Source of the DNA: Mycobacterium sp. D16Q13
GTDB lineage: Bacteria; Actinomycetota; Actinomycetes; Mycobacteriales; Mycobacteriaceae
Direction of reading: 5' to 3'
Length of the DNA: 64,000 nt
Assembly (NCBI RefSeq): GCF_002013375.1
Contig: NZ_MAEW01000018.1
Location: 1 to 64,000 of the forward strand
Shown here: positions 1-8,353 of the stretch, in pieces
How the letters are laid out: every line of letters starts with the position of its first letter
Position numbering within the stretch: position 1 is the first letter of the stretch
The notes under the pieces: model-generated
Told to the model about the DNA's origin: nothing
What the model saw: only the letters and a program-made list of their open reading frames with translations
Database searches by the model: none
Made by a program: the position numbers and the translations under genes

Positions 1-114
1 GGCGGGCGGTTTCTGTGGTGACGGCTGCGCCCACGCCTCCGGCATGGAAACCGCTGCTGCCAACATGCCAAGCCCTGAGAACGCCATCATGCGGCGTCGA
101 TCCATGTTCACCAT
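1..114 (-). CDS. N-terminus of a secreted protein, cut by the window edge
   Basis: Only the first 38 codons lie in the window, read leftward from an ATG at 112-114; a second in-frame ATG at 103-105 is an alternative start. The translated start has three consecutive arginines, a hydrophobic stretch (MMAFSGLGMLAAAVSM) and an Ala-x-Ala-like cleavage site (AWA before QP), so it reads as a signal peptide. The arginines directly before the hydrophobic part make Tat export possible. The following mature part (QPSPQKPPA) is proline-rich. The protein family cannot be told from this fragment. It lies downstream of the FAD oxidoreductase on the same strand, 56 bases after that gene's stop. Confidence 0.5.
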   Translation of the reverse strand, partial: MVNMDRRRMMAFSGLGMLAAAVSMPEAWAQPSPQKPPA

Positions 115-170
115 CGTGGCCGACGATAACAGGATTCGCCGAGCGCGGTCCGGGAGCGTGGACGTGGCCG

Positions 171-1331
171 CTAGGGACGGGCACGCAGTGAGTCGCGATC
201 AGGTGCCAGCATCGAGGAGGCCAGACCCCGCGCGGCTAGCTCCTCGGGGAGGGGATTGCCGGTGGCGAGCGCCGCCCCCACTCGAGCAAGGGCGGGGGCC
301 ATCTGGATGCCGTAGCCGCCCTGGGCGGCGTACCAGAAGAAGCCCTCGACATCCGGGTCTTCGCCCACGACTGGACTGCGGTCGGAGGTGAAGGACCGCA
401 GTCCTGCCCAGGCCGAATTCACACTCCGAATGCCGAGAGTGGTCGCCTCATTGATCATCCCGATCGCCCGGGCCATCTCGAGTTCGTCCGGTCGTGGGTC
501 TCCGGGTGACTGAAGTGTCTCGTCGGCGGGCGAGCAGAGGAATTGGGCGCCATCGGGTTTGAAATAGAAGCTGTCGGAGACATCCAGGGTCATGGGAAGC
601 GAGCCGGTGGGATTCGCCTGCGGTGCGGACACCATGAACGCGGTGCGTCGAAGTGGCTGGATTCCCACCGGACGAGCACCCATGGTGCGCGCGAGTTCAT
701 CGCACCACGCCCCGGCGGCGTTCACGACGGTCGCCGCCTCAAAGGCACGTCCGGAGGAATCCCGCAGGACCCACCTGCCCTGATGGCGGCTGCTGCTCAC
801 GATGGGAGCCGACTTGACGATGATTCCGCCGCGCCGGCGGAATCCGCGCACATATCCCTGATGCAGCCCATGGACGTCGAGCTCCATCGGTGTGCGGTCG
901 ACCGTCGCCAATCGGATGTGCCCCGGGCGCAGGTAGGGGTTGATCTGCTCGGCGACCGCGCCGTCCACCAGCTCCGTGTGACAACCCTGCCGGGAGGCTT
1001 CCCGATGACCTTCCCGAAGTGTGTCCGCATGCGCTTCATCGGCGATGATCAACAACGGCAAGGAGGTCGCGAGTGGAGCCTCGAAACCCTCACGGGGATC
1101 GGTGAAGAAATCGCGGCTGGCCGACGTCAACATTCGGATGACGGGATTCCCGTAGTTCTCGATGAAAGTCGCGGCGGACCGTCCGGTCGTGTGGAACGCG
1201 AGGGTCGATTCGCGTTCCAGTAATGCGACGGTTCGGTGCTCAGCCAGTTCGTAGGCAATCGATGCGCCCGACATCCCACCGCCGACGACGATGGCGTCGA
1301 CGGAAAGTTCGGCGTCGATGGATTGGCTCAC
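171..1331 (-). CDS. FAD-dependent amine/amino-acid oxidoreductase (DAO family)
   Basis: The protein has about 386 residues from the GTG at 1329-1331; an upstream in-frame start at 1388 would add 19 residues that look unlike a protein start. The N-terminus carries a dinucleotide-binding motif (VVGGGMSGASIAYEL) followed by an acidic residue ending the second strand (LLERE), the hallmark of FAD-binding DAO-family flavoproteins such as glycine or D-amino-acid oxidases/dehydrogenases. A late FWYAAQGGYGIQMAPA block matches the C-terminal FAD-contacting segment of this family. The substrate is not evident. It is divergent from the M20 amidohydrolase at 1406, with 74 bases between the starts, so the two may share a control region and act on related N-acyl or amino-acid substrates (inference). 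Confidence 0.85.
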   Translation of the reverse strand: MSQSIDAELSVDAIVVGGGMSGASIAYELAEHRTVALLERESTLAFHTTGRSAATFIENYGNPVIRMLTSASRDFFTDPREGFEAPLATSLPLLIIADEAHADTLREGHREASRQGCHTELVDGAVAEQINPYLRPGHIRLATVDRTPMELDVHGLHQGYVRGFRRRGGIIVKSAPIVSSSRHQGRWVLRDSSGRAFEAATVVNAAGAWCDELARTMGARPVGIQPLRRTAFMVSAPQANPTGSLPMTLDVSDSFYFKPDGAQFLCSPADETLQSPGDPRPDELEMARAIGMINEATTLGIRSVNSAWAGLRSFTSDRSPVVGEDPDVEGFFWYAAQGGYGIQMAPALARVGAALATGNPLPEELAARGLASSMLAPDRDSLRARP

Positions 1332-1405
1332 GTATCCGAGGGTAGGTGGTGACGATCGCCGTATTGTCGAACTGAGTCGCTGAAGCACACAGAGTGGGAG
1401 GCCAC

Positions 1406-2656
1406 ATGGCGATCACGCTGCCCGACAACTGGGCTGAGGACGTGGGGGAGTTGGCCGACTTCTACCGAGACCTGCATCAGCATCCGGAATTGTCGTTCCA
1501 GGAACACCGCACGGCGGGAAAGATCCAGGAGATCATCGCGCCGCTCGGGTTGGAGGTGGCGGCGGGTATCGGTGGTACCGGCGTTGTTGCGGTACTTCGC
1601 AACGGAACCGGCCCGGTGGTGTGGCTGCGAGCCGACTTCGACGGGCTCCCGGTGCAGGAGCAGACCGGCCTCCCTTATGCCAGCACCGAGCGCGCCACCA
1701 ACCCCGATGGCAGGGATGTTCCGGTCATGCATGCGTGCGGGCACGATATGCACGTCACCGCGCTGGTGGGCGCCCTTCGGCTGCTCAACGAACTCCAGAA
1801 GCAATGGTCGGGAACGGTAGTCGCGGTCTTTCAGCCCGCCGAAGAAGTGGGCGGCGGCGCGAAGGCGATGATCGCTGACGGCATCCTCGATCGGTTCCCC
1901 AGGCCCGAGGTCGTTCTCGGTCAGCACGTCGGCCCGCTGCCGGCGGGGATGATCGCGTACAAGACGGGCACGGCGCTCGCGGCCTCGGATTCCCTCAAGA
2001 TGCAGCTGTTCGGCCGGGGTGGGCATGGCTCGCAACCGGAATCGACAATCGATCCGGTGGTGATGGCCTCGAATGTGGTGCAGCGGCTGCAGACCATCGT
2101 GTCGCGCGAGCTGTCCCCGTTCGAGCCCGCGGTGGTCACTGTCGGATACCTGCACGCCGGGGCGAAGGACAACATCATTCCCGACGACGCCGAACTCGGC
2201 ATCAACGTCCGTACCTTCACCGAGGACGTCCGCACAAAGACGTTGGCCTCCATCACGCGGATCGCGCAGGCCGAGTCGACGGCCTCGGGTGCCGACAAGG
2301 AACCGGCGGTGACCTCAATGCACACCTTCCCGGTCACCGTCGTCGACGATGCCGCGATGCAGGCGATCGCCGCGGTGTTCCGTGAGCACTTCGGTGCCGA
2401 TCGGGTGATCGAGTCTCCGAATCCGCTGGCAGGCAGTGAGGATGTCGGATTCTTCGGGACTACCGCCGGTGTCCCCACCGCATTCTGGTTTTGGGGCGGG
2501 TACACGCAGCAGCGTTTTGAAGATGCCGCGGCGGCCGGAAAACCGGTCCCGTCCAACCATTCCCCGGAGTTCGCGCCAGTCCTGGAACCCACGCTCAGCA
2601 CCGGGATCGAGGCACTCACCGTGGCGGCGCTGTCACGGCTTACCGCTAGGACGTGA
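1406..2656 (+). CDS. M20-family metallo-amidohydrolase (N-acyl amino acid/hippurate hydrolase type)
   Basis: The protein has 416 residues. The ATG at 1406 is chosen over an in-frame GTG at 1394 because a GGGAG motif sits about 6 bases before it. It shows the M20D signature: HACGHDMH at residues 109-116 (metal ligands and catalytic Asp region) and the PAEE pair around residue 147, with a central dimerisation domain (GRGGHGSQPE) and a late metal ligand region (NHSPEFAP). Family members hydrolyse amide bonds of N-acyl amino acids (hippuricase, IAA-amino acid hydrolases, AmiA/AmhX types). It has no signal peptide and is presumably cytosolic. Its last 11 bases overlap the end of the convergent CitE-like gene. 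Confidence 0.9.
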   Translation: MAITLPDNWAEDVGELADFYRDLHQHPELSFQEHRTAGKIQEIIAPLGLEVAAGIGGTGVVAVLRNGTGPVVWLRADFDGLPVQEQTGLPYASTERATNPDGRDVPVMHACGHDMHVTALVGALRLLNELQKQWSGTVVAVFQPAEEVGGGAKAMIADGILDRFPRPEVVLGQHVGPLPAGMIAYKTGTALAASDSLKMQLFGRGGHGSQPESTIDPVVMASNVVQRLQTIVSRELSPFEPAVVTVGYLHAGAKDNIIPDDAELGINVRTFTEDVRTKTLASITRIAQAESTASGADKEPAVTSMHTFPVTVVDDAAMQAIAAVFREHFGADRVIESPNPLAGSEDVGFFGTTAGVPTAFWFWGGYTQQRFEDAAAAGKPVPSNHSPEFAPVLEPTLSTGIEALTVAALSRLTART

Positions 2657-3464
2657 TCAGGCCGAGCATCCGTGCTCGCTCCAGGATGATTCGGGCGCGG
2701 TTCAGTCGAGGCAGATCGCTACCGTCCTTGGGCTTTCCGCCGTGACTGTTGAACTGTTCGACGAAGTCTCGCGCCCATGACACGTCCTCATCGGAAGGGC
2801 TCAGCCCCTTGTTGATGGTGTCGGCATCCGCCGAGTGGAGTGCCAGCTTTCCCGTCATACCCATCTGGCGAGTCAGCGCGACCCCCTCGGCCAACTGGTC
2901 CGGGTCACGAGTCGGCCCGTCGATTGGCCCTGGGATATGTGCGGCACGCGAAGCCACTACGAGCTGAGAGCGGCTGTACGCCAAGGCTAACGGGTCTTGC
3001 TCGATGCCGATATCGAGCGTGTAGTCGTTGACGCCAAAGGCGATGCGAAAGCAGGGGCGTGCGGCCGCGATGTCGTGTACGCGGGACATGCCGCGCGCGG
3101 TTTCGATCAGCGCGATCACCGGAGCTTCGCCACCCAGGCGGTTTGCGGTGTCCCACATGTGGTTTCCGCCCTCGGTCTTGGCGAGTACCACGCCTTTCAG
3201 GCCGCGGGCATCGGCGAGAGTCCGGCAGTCGGCCGACCAGAACTCGCTTGATGCGTCGTTGACGCGTACCCAAGCCTGTCCGCCGGAGTTGAGGTATTCC
3301 ATCACGCGTTCGCGTGCCGGCTGCTTCTCATTGGGTGCGACGGCGTCTTCCAGGTCCAGGATCACCTCGTCGGCATTGGTGGACGTGACGGCGGCGTTGA
3401 GGTCAGGCTCGCGCGAGGGGCTCACCAGAAGCCACGAGCGCGAGACCTTCGAGTTCACGGACAC
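2646..3464 (-). CDS. HpcH/HpaI aldolase / citrate lyase beta-subunit (CitE-like) family protein
   Basis: The protein has 272 residues from a GTG at 3462-3464. It shows the CitE-type TIM-barrel landmarks: an N-terminal SWLLVSPSREPD start, EVILDLEDAV (metal and acyl-CoA site acidic residues), PVIALIETARGM (the conserved glutamate strand) and a late LALHSADADTINKG segment. CitE-like proteins of actinobacteria cleave or form C-C or thioester bonds in (S)-malyl-CoA or citramalyl-CoA type substrates. No alpha or gamma citrate lyase subunit is nearby, so it acts alone and the substrate is unknown. It converges on the amidohydrolase gene with an 11-base overlap. Confidence 0.85.
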   Translation of the reverse strand: MSVNSKVSRSWLLVSPSREPDLNAAVTSTNADEVILDLEDAVAPNEKQPARERVMEYLNSGGQAWVRVNDASSEFWSADCRTLADARGLKGVVLAKTEGGNHMWDTANRLGGEAPVIALIETARGMSRVHDIAAARPCFRIAFGVNDYTLDIGIEQDPLALAYSRSQLVVASRAAHIPGPIDGPTRDPDQLAEGVALTRQMGMTGKLALHSADADTINKGLSPSDEDVSWARDFVEQFNSHGGKPKDGSDLPRLNRARIILERARMLGLITS

Positions 3465-3492
3465 GGTGCCAGTATCTCGCAGAGCTACGCCG

Positions 3493-4143
3493 CTACTGCG
3501 GCGTTCTACGCAGCCAGTCCGATTCGCCGTCGACGGGCTGGTTGTCGATCACGACCATAGGCACCCCGGATTTGGGGAAGGCCCGCAGCAGCGGAAGGTT
3601 GTTCGCCGCGATGACGCGGGCGTCAAAGGGAACAGGCAAGCCGACCCTGATGAGGTCCTGCGCGACCTGGGGAGCGTTGACATGGTTGGCAAGCTCTGCC
3701 AGCTGGTCATTACTGAGGTCGGTGTCCCCTTCTTCCTCGGGCTGCTGATCTTTCGCGTAGAACCGCTGGATGAAGCGCCAGGTCGTATCACTCGACCGTG
3801 ACTGGTCGGCCACGACGAACGCCGCATAGATCGCGCGGCTGTCGTACGTTCCGCTGGCCGAGTACTTGTCGAGGAAGTCCACGAACCTGAGGTTGATGTG
3901 CAGCTTGCCTGATTCCAGGCGCCGCCCGATCTCGTCGCCCTGGCTTTGAACCATCTTTCCGCTGTAGGGGCACAACGGATCCAAGTACAGATCGATCTGC
4001 CCGGGAGCCGCCGGATCACCCAGGGAGAGGATGTCTCCGGCAGGTGAGGCATCGGCCGCGTGAGCCAGTCCGGGGTTGGGGCCCCAGACCAGAACCGCGA
4101 TGAGTAGACCGATGATCGTCGCGAAGCGTTTCACAGCATGCAT
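3493..4143 (-). CDS. Secreted thioredoxin-fold (DsbA-like) protein with CxxS active site
   Basis: The protein has 216 residues. The first 30 or so form a signal peptide (short basic start, hydrophobic ATIIGLLIAVLVW, then an alanine-rich cleavage region). The mature protein follows the DsbA/thioredoxin-4 layout: a beta strand QIDLYLDPLCPYSGKM, helical insertion, and a late cis-proline region (SGVPMVVIDNQPV). The active-site motif is CPYS at 58-61: the second cysteine of CxxC is replaced by serine and no other cysteine is visible. That suggests a monothiol isomerase or holdase role more than a disulfide oxidase (inference). It stands 28 bases downstream of the CitE-like gene on the same strand, so co-transcription is possible. 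Confidence 0.85.
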   Translation of the reverse strand: MHAVKRFATIIGLLIAVLVWGPNPGLAHAADASPAGDILSLGDPAAPGQIDLYLDPLCPYSGKMVQSQGDEIGRRLESGKLHINLRFVDFLDKYSASGTYDSRAIYAAFVVADQSRSSDTTWRFIQRFYAKDQQPEEEGDTDLSNDQLAELANHVNAPQVAQDLIRVGLPVPFDARVIAANNLPLLRAFPKSGVPMVVIDNQPVDGESDWLRRTPQ

Positions 4144-4165
4144 CGGTCCATCATCGCGTAAGCGG

Positions 4166-4657
4166 CTACACCTTCCGATTCTCGGACTTGATCAGCCAGG
4201 CCAGCTTCTCCAGCCCATCGATGAGCTGATGCAGGATGTCGGCGGTGGTCGGGTCTTCGTCGTCCACCGAATCGTGCACTGCGCGTAGCGTCTTCACCGC
4301 AGCGTAGATGCGGGTGGTGATCAGATCGACCACATCACCGGTGCTGCGTTCGTAGGGCGGGAATTCCGGCAGCGTCGTGCTGGCCGCCACCGTGTCCGAA
4401 CGGCCATCGGGCAATGCGTCGAGTGCACGCATCCGCTCGGCGACGGTGTCGCTGGACTCGCGGGCGAAGTCGACGAGCTCGTCGAGCTGGAGGTGCAGGT
4501 CGCGGAAGTTACTTCCCACGACGTTCCAGTGCGCCTGCTTGCCCTGCAGGTGAAGCTCGATCAGGTCGACCAGGACTTGTTGCAGGTGGCCGGCCAATTC
4601 CGGTGATGCCTGGAAGTTTGTGACGTCGGATTCGGGGGTGCGGGCTGTAGTACTCAT
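4166..4657 (-). CDS. dps: Dps/ferritin-like DNA-protection protein
   Basis: The protein has 163 residues from the ATG at 4655-4657; the reading frame is open further upstream, but that part overlaps kup and the inverted repeat and is not protein-like. It carries the Dps ferroxidase-site pattern: KQAHWNVVG near residue 45 and LDELVDFARESSDTVAERM about 15 residues later, with four-helix-bundle composition throughout. Dps proteins form dodecamers that oxidise and store iron and shield DNA during starvation or peroxide stress. The short N-terminal tail (about 20 residues) is not lysine-rich. A perfect 14-bp inverted repeat lies 13 bases upstream of the start and is the obvious candidate control site. 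Confidence 0.9.
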   Translation of the reverse strand: MSTTARTPESDVTNFQASPELAGHLQQVLVDLIELHLQGKQAHWNVVGSNFRDLHLQLDELVDFARESSDTVAERMRALDALPDGRSDTVAASTTLPEFPPYERSTGDVVDLITTRIYAAVKTLRAVHDSVDDEDPTTADILHQLIDGLEKLAWLIKSENRKV

Positions 4658-4669
4658 ACTTAACACAAT

Positions 4670-4704
4670 CCCATCTAATCTGGATCTATTCCAGATTAGA
4701 TGGG
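4670..4704. promoter_or_regulatory. Perfect 14-bp inverted repeat between kup and dps
   Basis: CCCATCTAATCTGG at 4670-4683 and its exact complement CCAGATTAGATGGG at 4691-4704 are separated by seven bases (ATCTATT). The repeat begins six bases after the kup stop and ends 13 bases before the dps start, on a shared transcription direction. It could be an operator or promoter dyad for dps or a terminator hairpin for kup; no clear U-run follows the hairpin on the transcribed strand, which favours an operator. It does not match the Fur or Zur boxes I know. Confidence 0.6.
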
Positions 4705-4709
4705 AAACC

Positions 4710-6653
4710 TCACACGTCGATGCGCGAGCCCATGATGACTGTGCGGTCCCTGGGCAGTCCGAAATACTCGGCAGCGTCTGCGGTGATATGCGATGTGGCG
4801 AGGAACAGCTGCTTACGCCACCGGGCCATCGTCGGTGCTGTGCCCCTCCCAAGTTCCAGTTTCGAGAGGAAGTACGTGGCCTCGTCGATCGGGATGGCTT
4901 GTCCCTCGGTCTGCGCGGGGTCGAGTAGCCCCAGTGCGTGGGGGACGTTCGGGGTCTCCATATAGCCGAATCGTGCCGTGACGTGAATGATCCCATCTTC
5001 GGCGTATCCGAGATTGTCGATGGTCGTCCGCGCCGCGTCTTCCACACGGGGAACCGGCGATGTCTCGATCGACAGAATCACGACGTGCTCATGCAGCACA
5101 TGGTTGTGTTCGACGTTGGCGCGCATGGCGAGTGGCGTGGTGTCCTTGCTCCGGTTGAGGAACACCGCGGTGCCGGGAACACGCACCACGTGTGTGGTGT
5201 GCTCGTTGAGCTGGTCGACGAACGCGCGTAGTGGGCCTTCGGCCTGTTCGCGGGCGGGGGTCACGATGGTGCGGCCGCGCTCCCATGTCGTCATCACCGT
5301 GAACGCCGTCAGCGCGATCAGGAGCGGCAGCCACGCACCATGGACCAGCTTGGTCATGTTCGCCGCCAGGAACAGCAGGTCGATGGTCAGCAATGCACCC
5401 GCGCCGAGCAGCAGCAGCCAGAGCGGGGTATTCCAGCGGATGCGGGCGACATAGAAGAACAGCAGGGTCGTGATCGTGATGGTGCCGGTCACCGCCATGC
5501 CGAAGGCGTAGGCCAGCGCGGCCGAGGTTTGGAAGGCGAACACCAGCGTCAGCACGGAGACCATCAGCACCCAATTGATCCACGGCACGTAGATCTGGCC
5601 GATCGTCGATTCCGAGGTATGGGTAATCCGCAACCGTGGCAGGTAACCGAGCTGAACCGCTTGCGATGCCACCGAATACGCGCCGGTGATCACGGACTGC
5701 GAGGCGATCACCGTGGCCGCGGTGGCGAGCAGCACGATGGGCAAACGGGCCCACTCGGGCGTCAACAAAAAGAACGGTGCACTGATGGCGGATTGATCGC
5801 CCAGGATCAGGGCGCCCTGACCGAAGTAGCTCAGGGTCAGCGCGGGCAGCGCCAGGCCGAGCCATCCGTAGGTGATGGCCTTGCGTCCGAAGTGCCCCAT
5901 ATCGGCGTACAGCGCCTCCGCACCTGTCACCGAGAGCACCACGGCCGCGAGTGCGAAGAAGGCGATGTGAAAATGCCCGACCATGAAACCGATCGCGTAG
6001 GTGGGTGAGAGCGCCCTGAGAATCTCCGGATGCGCGGCGATGCCGGTGATTCCGCAGGCGCCGATCGCCAGGAACCAGAGGATCATCACCGGGCCGAAGA
6101 ACCGTCCGATGAGGGCGGTGCCGTGGCGTTGCACGGCGAACAAGGCGACGATGATCACCGCGGTGATGGGGACGATCCACGCTTCCAGATCGGGCTGAAT
6201 GACCTTCACGCCCTCGACTGCCGAGAGCACGGAGATAGCAGGGGTGATCATGCTGTCGCCGAAAAACAGGGCGGCGCCAAAGAGCCCGACGCCGGCCAGC
6301 ACCAGGGCCCCGCGGCGCCCTTGTTTGCCGCCCCAGCGTGTTAGCAGCGTGATGAGCGCCATGATGCCGCCCTCGCCGTCATTGTCCGCGCGCATCACCA
6401 GCGTGACGTAGGTGAACGTCACGATCGCCATCACCGACCAGAAGATCAACGACACGATGCCGTACACGTTGTTCGTGCTTACCGGCACGGGGTGTGGGTC
6501 AGCCGGATTGAAGACCGTCTGAATGGTGTAGATCGGGCTCGTGCCGATATCGCCGAACACCACCCCGAGCGCGCCGACGACGACCGCAAGGCGCACGGTG
6601 TTCGACGCAGTGGCGGGGTTGTGTGATGACGCGGTCGCAGAGTCGTGCTGCAC
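4710..6653 (-). CDS. kup: Kup-type low-affinity potassium transporter
   Basis: The protein has 647 residues, normal for the KUP/HAK/KT family. The N-terminal hydrophobic core has the family signature GVVFGDIGTSPIY in the first membrane segment, followed by roughly twelve membrane segments up to about residue 440 and a hydrophilic cytoplasmic C-terminal domain of about 190 residues. It mediates K+ uptake, generally with protons, and supports potassium supply at acidic pH. The start ATG is at 6651-6653. It lies just upstream of dps on the same strand, separated by the inverted repeat. A second potassium-related pair (TrkA protein and CPA1 antiporter) lies about 13 kb away. Confidence 0.95.
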   Translation of the reverse strand: MQHDSATASSHNPATASNTVRLAVVVGALGVVFGDIGTSPIYTIQTVFNPADPHPVPVSTNNVYGIVSLIFWSVMAIVTFTYVTLVMRADNDGEGGIMALITLLTRWGGKQGRRGALVLAGVGLFGAALFFGDSMITPAISVLSAVEGVKVIQPDLEAWIVPITAVIIVALFAVQRHGTALIGRFFGPVMILWFLAIGACGITGIAAHPEILRALSPTYAIGFMVGHFHIAFFALAAVVLSVTGAEALYADMGHFGRKAITYGWLGLALPALTLSYFGQGALILGDQSAISAPFFLLTPEWARLPIVLLATAATVIASQSVITGAYSVASQAVQLGYLPRLRITHTSESTIGQIYVPWINWVLMVSVLTLVFAFQTSAALAYAFGMAVTGTITITTLLFFYVARIRWNTPLWLLLLGAGALLTIDLLFLAANMTKLVHGAWLPLLIALTAFTVMTTWERGRTIVTPAREQAEGPLRAFVDQLNEHTTHVVRVPGTAVFLNRSKDTTPLAMRANVEHNHVLHEHVVILSIETSPVPRVEDAARTTIDNLGYAEDGIIHVTARFGYMETPNVPHALGLLDPAQTEGQAIPIDEATYFLSKLELGRGTAPTMARWRKQLFLATSHITADAAEYFGLPRDRTVIMGSRIDV

Positions 6654-6721
6654 GGTGCGGTTCTCGTTTCTGCCTCGCCCACCGTGCCGTCCGGTGTGGC
6701 TGGTGATGTGGCAGCCAGATA

Positions 6722-7609
6722 TTAGCTCGATCCAGGGCCGCTGGCCCTCCGATAGGCGGCGGACAATTCGGCGCGACTGCTCGCGTGCGAGGCGATGTCT
6801 ATGCGGGTTACCAGACCGCCGTGGGTTTCCATCCGGATGATGGCGAAGGGATGGCCGCCCGGTGCGATAACCGCACCGGGCTTGCCGTCGATAAGAAGCG
6901 ACGCCGCCACGGCGATGCGGTCGATGAAGGTGCGCGTCTCCTCGGCAACCGCCCGGGCGCCCCGCACGAGTGTCGCTGTGCCACTGGGGATGAGTGTGCG
7001 GTCAACGGTACGGACCACGTCGGGGGCCATCAAGGTGATCAGGAGCTCGATGTCGCCGCCGCGGGCCGCCGACAGGAAGGCATCGACGATCTCCAGCTGG
7101 TTCTCGACGTCGCTGACTCTCGCGGGGTCAGCGCCGTGGAGCCGCGATCGCGCCCTACTGGCGAGCTTCTTCGCGGAGACGACGGTTGTATCGAGTACTG
7201 CGGCGACGTCTTCGAACGGCACGGAGAACAGGTCGTGCAGGACGTAGGCCACACGCTGCTTGGGGGACAATTCGCCGAGCACCACGACAATCGCACGTGA
7301 AACCTGCTCACGCCGTAGGAAATCCTCGTCGGCGGCAAGGCTCGTACCGGGGATGTGGTCGGCAGTCAGTGAAATCTCGCCGCGGCGTTCGCGCGCCCGG
7401 AGCTGATCGAGGCAGAGCCGGGCGGTGACGGTGGTAAGCCACCCGCCGAGATTTCCCACCTGATTCAGGTCGGCGGACTGCGCCCGGATCCAGGCGGCCT
7501 GCACCGCGTCCTCCGCGTCGTGGTGTGAGCCCAGGATTCGGTGGGCCACGGACAGCAGCCGCGGCCGCGCTGCCGCGAAGTTTTCGATGAGATCCACGAG
7601 AGAAGTCAC
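6722..7609 (-). CDS. ECF sigma factor of the SigJ type with C-terminal SnoaL-like domain
   Basis: The protein has 295 residues from a GTG at 7607-7609 preceded by GGAAAG. Residues 8-80 form sigma region 2 (LLSVAHRILGSHHDAEDAVQ) and about 105-160 form sigma region 4 (SPKQRVAYVLHDLFSVPFEDVA). The remaining 120 residues are a SnoaL/NTF2-like domain, as in mycobacterial SigJ and other ECF41-type factors, where this tail stands in for a separate anti-sigma factor and modulates activity. No anti-sigma gene is adjacent. Divergent genes at 7673 and 7969 (a small ABM-fold protein and a DoxX-like protein) are likely targets, as ECF41 factors commonly control neighbouring small enzymes (inference). Confidence 0.88.
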   Translation of the reverse strand: MTSLVDLIENFAAARPRLLSVAHRILGSHHDAEDAVQAAWIRAQSADLNQVGNLGGWLTTVTARLCLDQLRARERRGEISLTADHIPGTSLAADEDFLRREQVSRAIVVVLGELSPKQRVAYVLHDLFSVPFEDVAAVLDTTVVSAKKLASRARSRLHGADPARVSDVENQLEIVDAFLSAARGGDIELLITLMAPDVVRTVDRTLIPSGTATLVRGARAVAEETRTFIDRIAVAASLLIDGKPGAVIAPGGHPFAIIRMETHGGLVTRIDIASHASSRAELSAAYRRASGPGSS

Positions 7610-7672
7610 CTTTCCGTCATGTCGGTCGTCAAGAGGGTGAGGTCAACGAAACCGACGAGATAGGAGACATAT

Positions 7673-7969
7673 ATGAGCGTACAGATGGTCCGATTCAGCA
7701 CAGATCCCGAACGGGCGCACGAGGTGGAGGACGCGATCGCGGCGCTGTTCACAGCGGTGCGCGAGGCCGCCCCGGCGGGCATGACGTACACGGCGGGCAG
7801 GGTCGGCGACGGTCCCGACTTCGTGTTCCTACTACAGCTCGTCGACGGTCGGGATAACCCGCTCCTGGGTATCCCGGATGCGCTCGACTTCCGCGCCAAG
7901 CTCGCGGGATGGACCGCTGAACCTGTGGCACCGCGCCCCTTCACCGTGCTGGGAAGGTATGAGGGCTGA
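7673..7969 (+). CDS. Small ferredoxin-like fold protein, possibly ABM-type monooxygenase-like
   Basis: The protein has 98 residues from an ATG preceded by TAGGAGA. The pattern (MVRFSTDPERAHEVEDAIAALFTAVREAAPAG, then two beta strands, then a helix) fits a dimeric alpha/beta-barrel similar to antibiotic-biosynthesis monooxygenase-like proteins; no cofactor or catalytic motif is visible. It is divergent from the SigJ-type sigma gene, 63 bases apart, and its TGA overlaps the ATG of the DoxX-like gene, so the two are co-transcribed and probably controlled by that sigma factor. The family assignment is tentative. Confidence 0.7.
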   Translation: MSVQMVRFSTDPERAHEVEDAIAALFTAVREAAPAGMTYTAGRVGDGPDFVFLLQLVDGRDNPLLGIPDALDFRAKLAGWTAEPVAPRPFTVLGRYEG

Positions 7970-8334
7970 TGGCAATACTCGAGGTTGGACTGTTGGTCAC
8001 GACGGTTCTGTGCGTCATCGCCAATGGACTCGAGGTGGCGGCCAAGGCGGTCAAGGCACAGTTCGTGGTGCAAAACTCCGGAGAGGTCGGATTGGCGCCG
8101 CGATGGATTCCGTATCTCGCGGTCGTCGAGGGCGCGGGGGTGGTCGGTCTGGTCATCGGTCTTGCCGGGGTGCGTCCGATCGGCCTTGCCGCGGCAATGG
8201 GGTTGGTGGCGTTCTTCATCGGCGCGGTGGCCGCGCACATCCGCAGCAATGTGCTGCACAACATCGCGTTTCCGGCCGTGTTCCTGGCGCTTGCGGCGGG
8301 ATCCGTGGCCTACTTCGCGCTACCGACTGGTTAG
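7969..8334 (+). CDS. DoxX-like four-helix membrane protein
   Basis: The protein has 121 residues and four hydrophobic segments spread over its length, with a long polar loop only after the first (AKAVKAQFVVQNSGEVGLAPRW). This is the size and layout of DoxX-like proteins that often sit beside ECF41-type sigma factors and small oxidoreductases. The start overlaps the previous gene by one base (TGATG), so translation is coupled. Biochemical role is unknown; membrane redox or detoxification roles are suggested for relatives. Confidence 0.75.
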   Translation: MAILEVGLLVTTVLCVIANGLEVAAKAVKAQFVVQNSGEVGLAPRWIPYLAVVEGAGVVGLVIGLAGVRPIGLAAAMGLVAFFIGAVAAHIRSNVLHNIAFPAVFLALAAGSVAYFALPTG

Positions 8335-8353
8335 GGTCACGAGGGGCTGGAGT

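Noticed and set aside
1..391. Plus-strand frame at 44-391
   Set aside because: Arg/Pro-rich shadow across the 3' end of the FAD oxidoreductase; the minus strand carries the signal-peptide start and the oxidoreductase.
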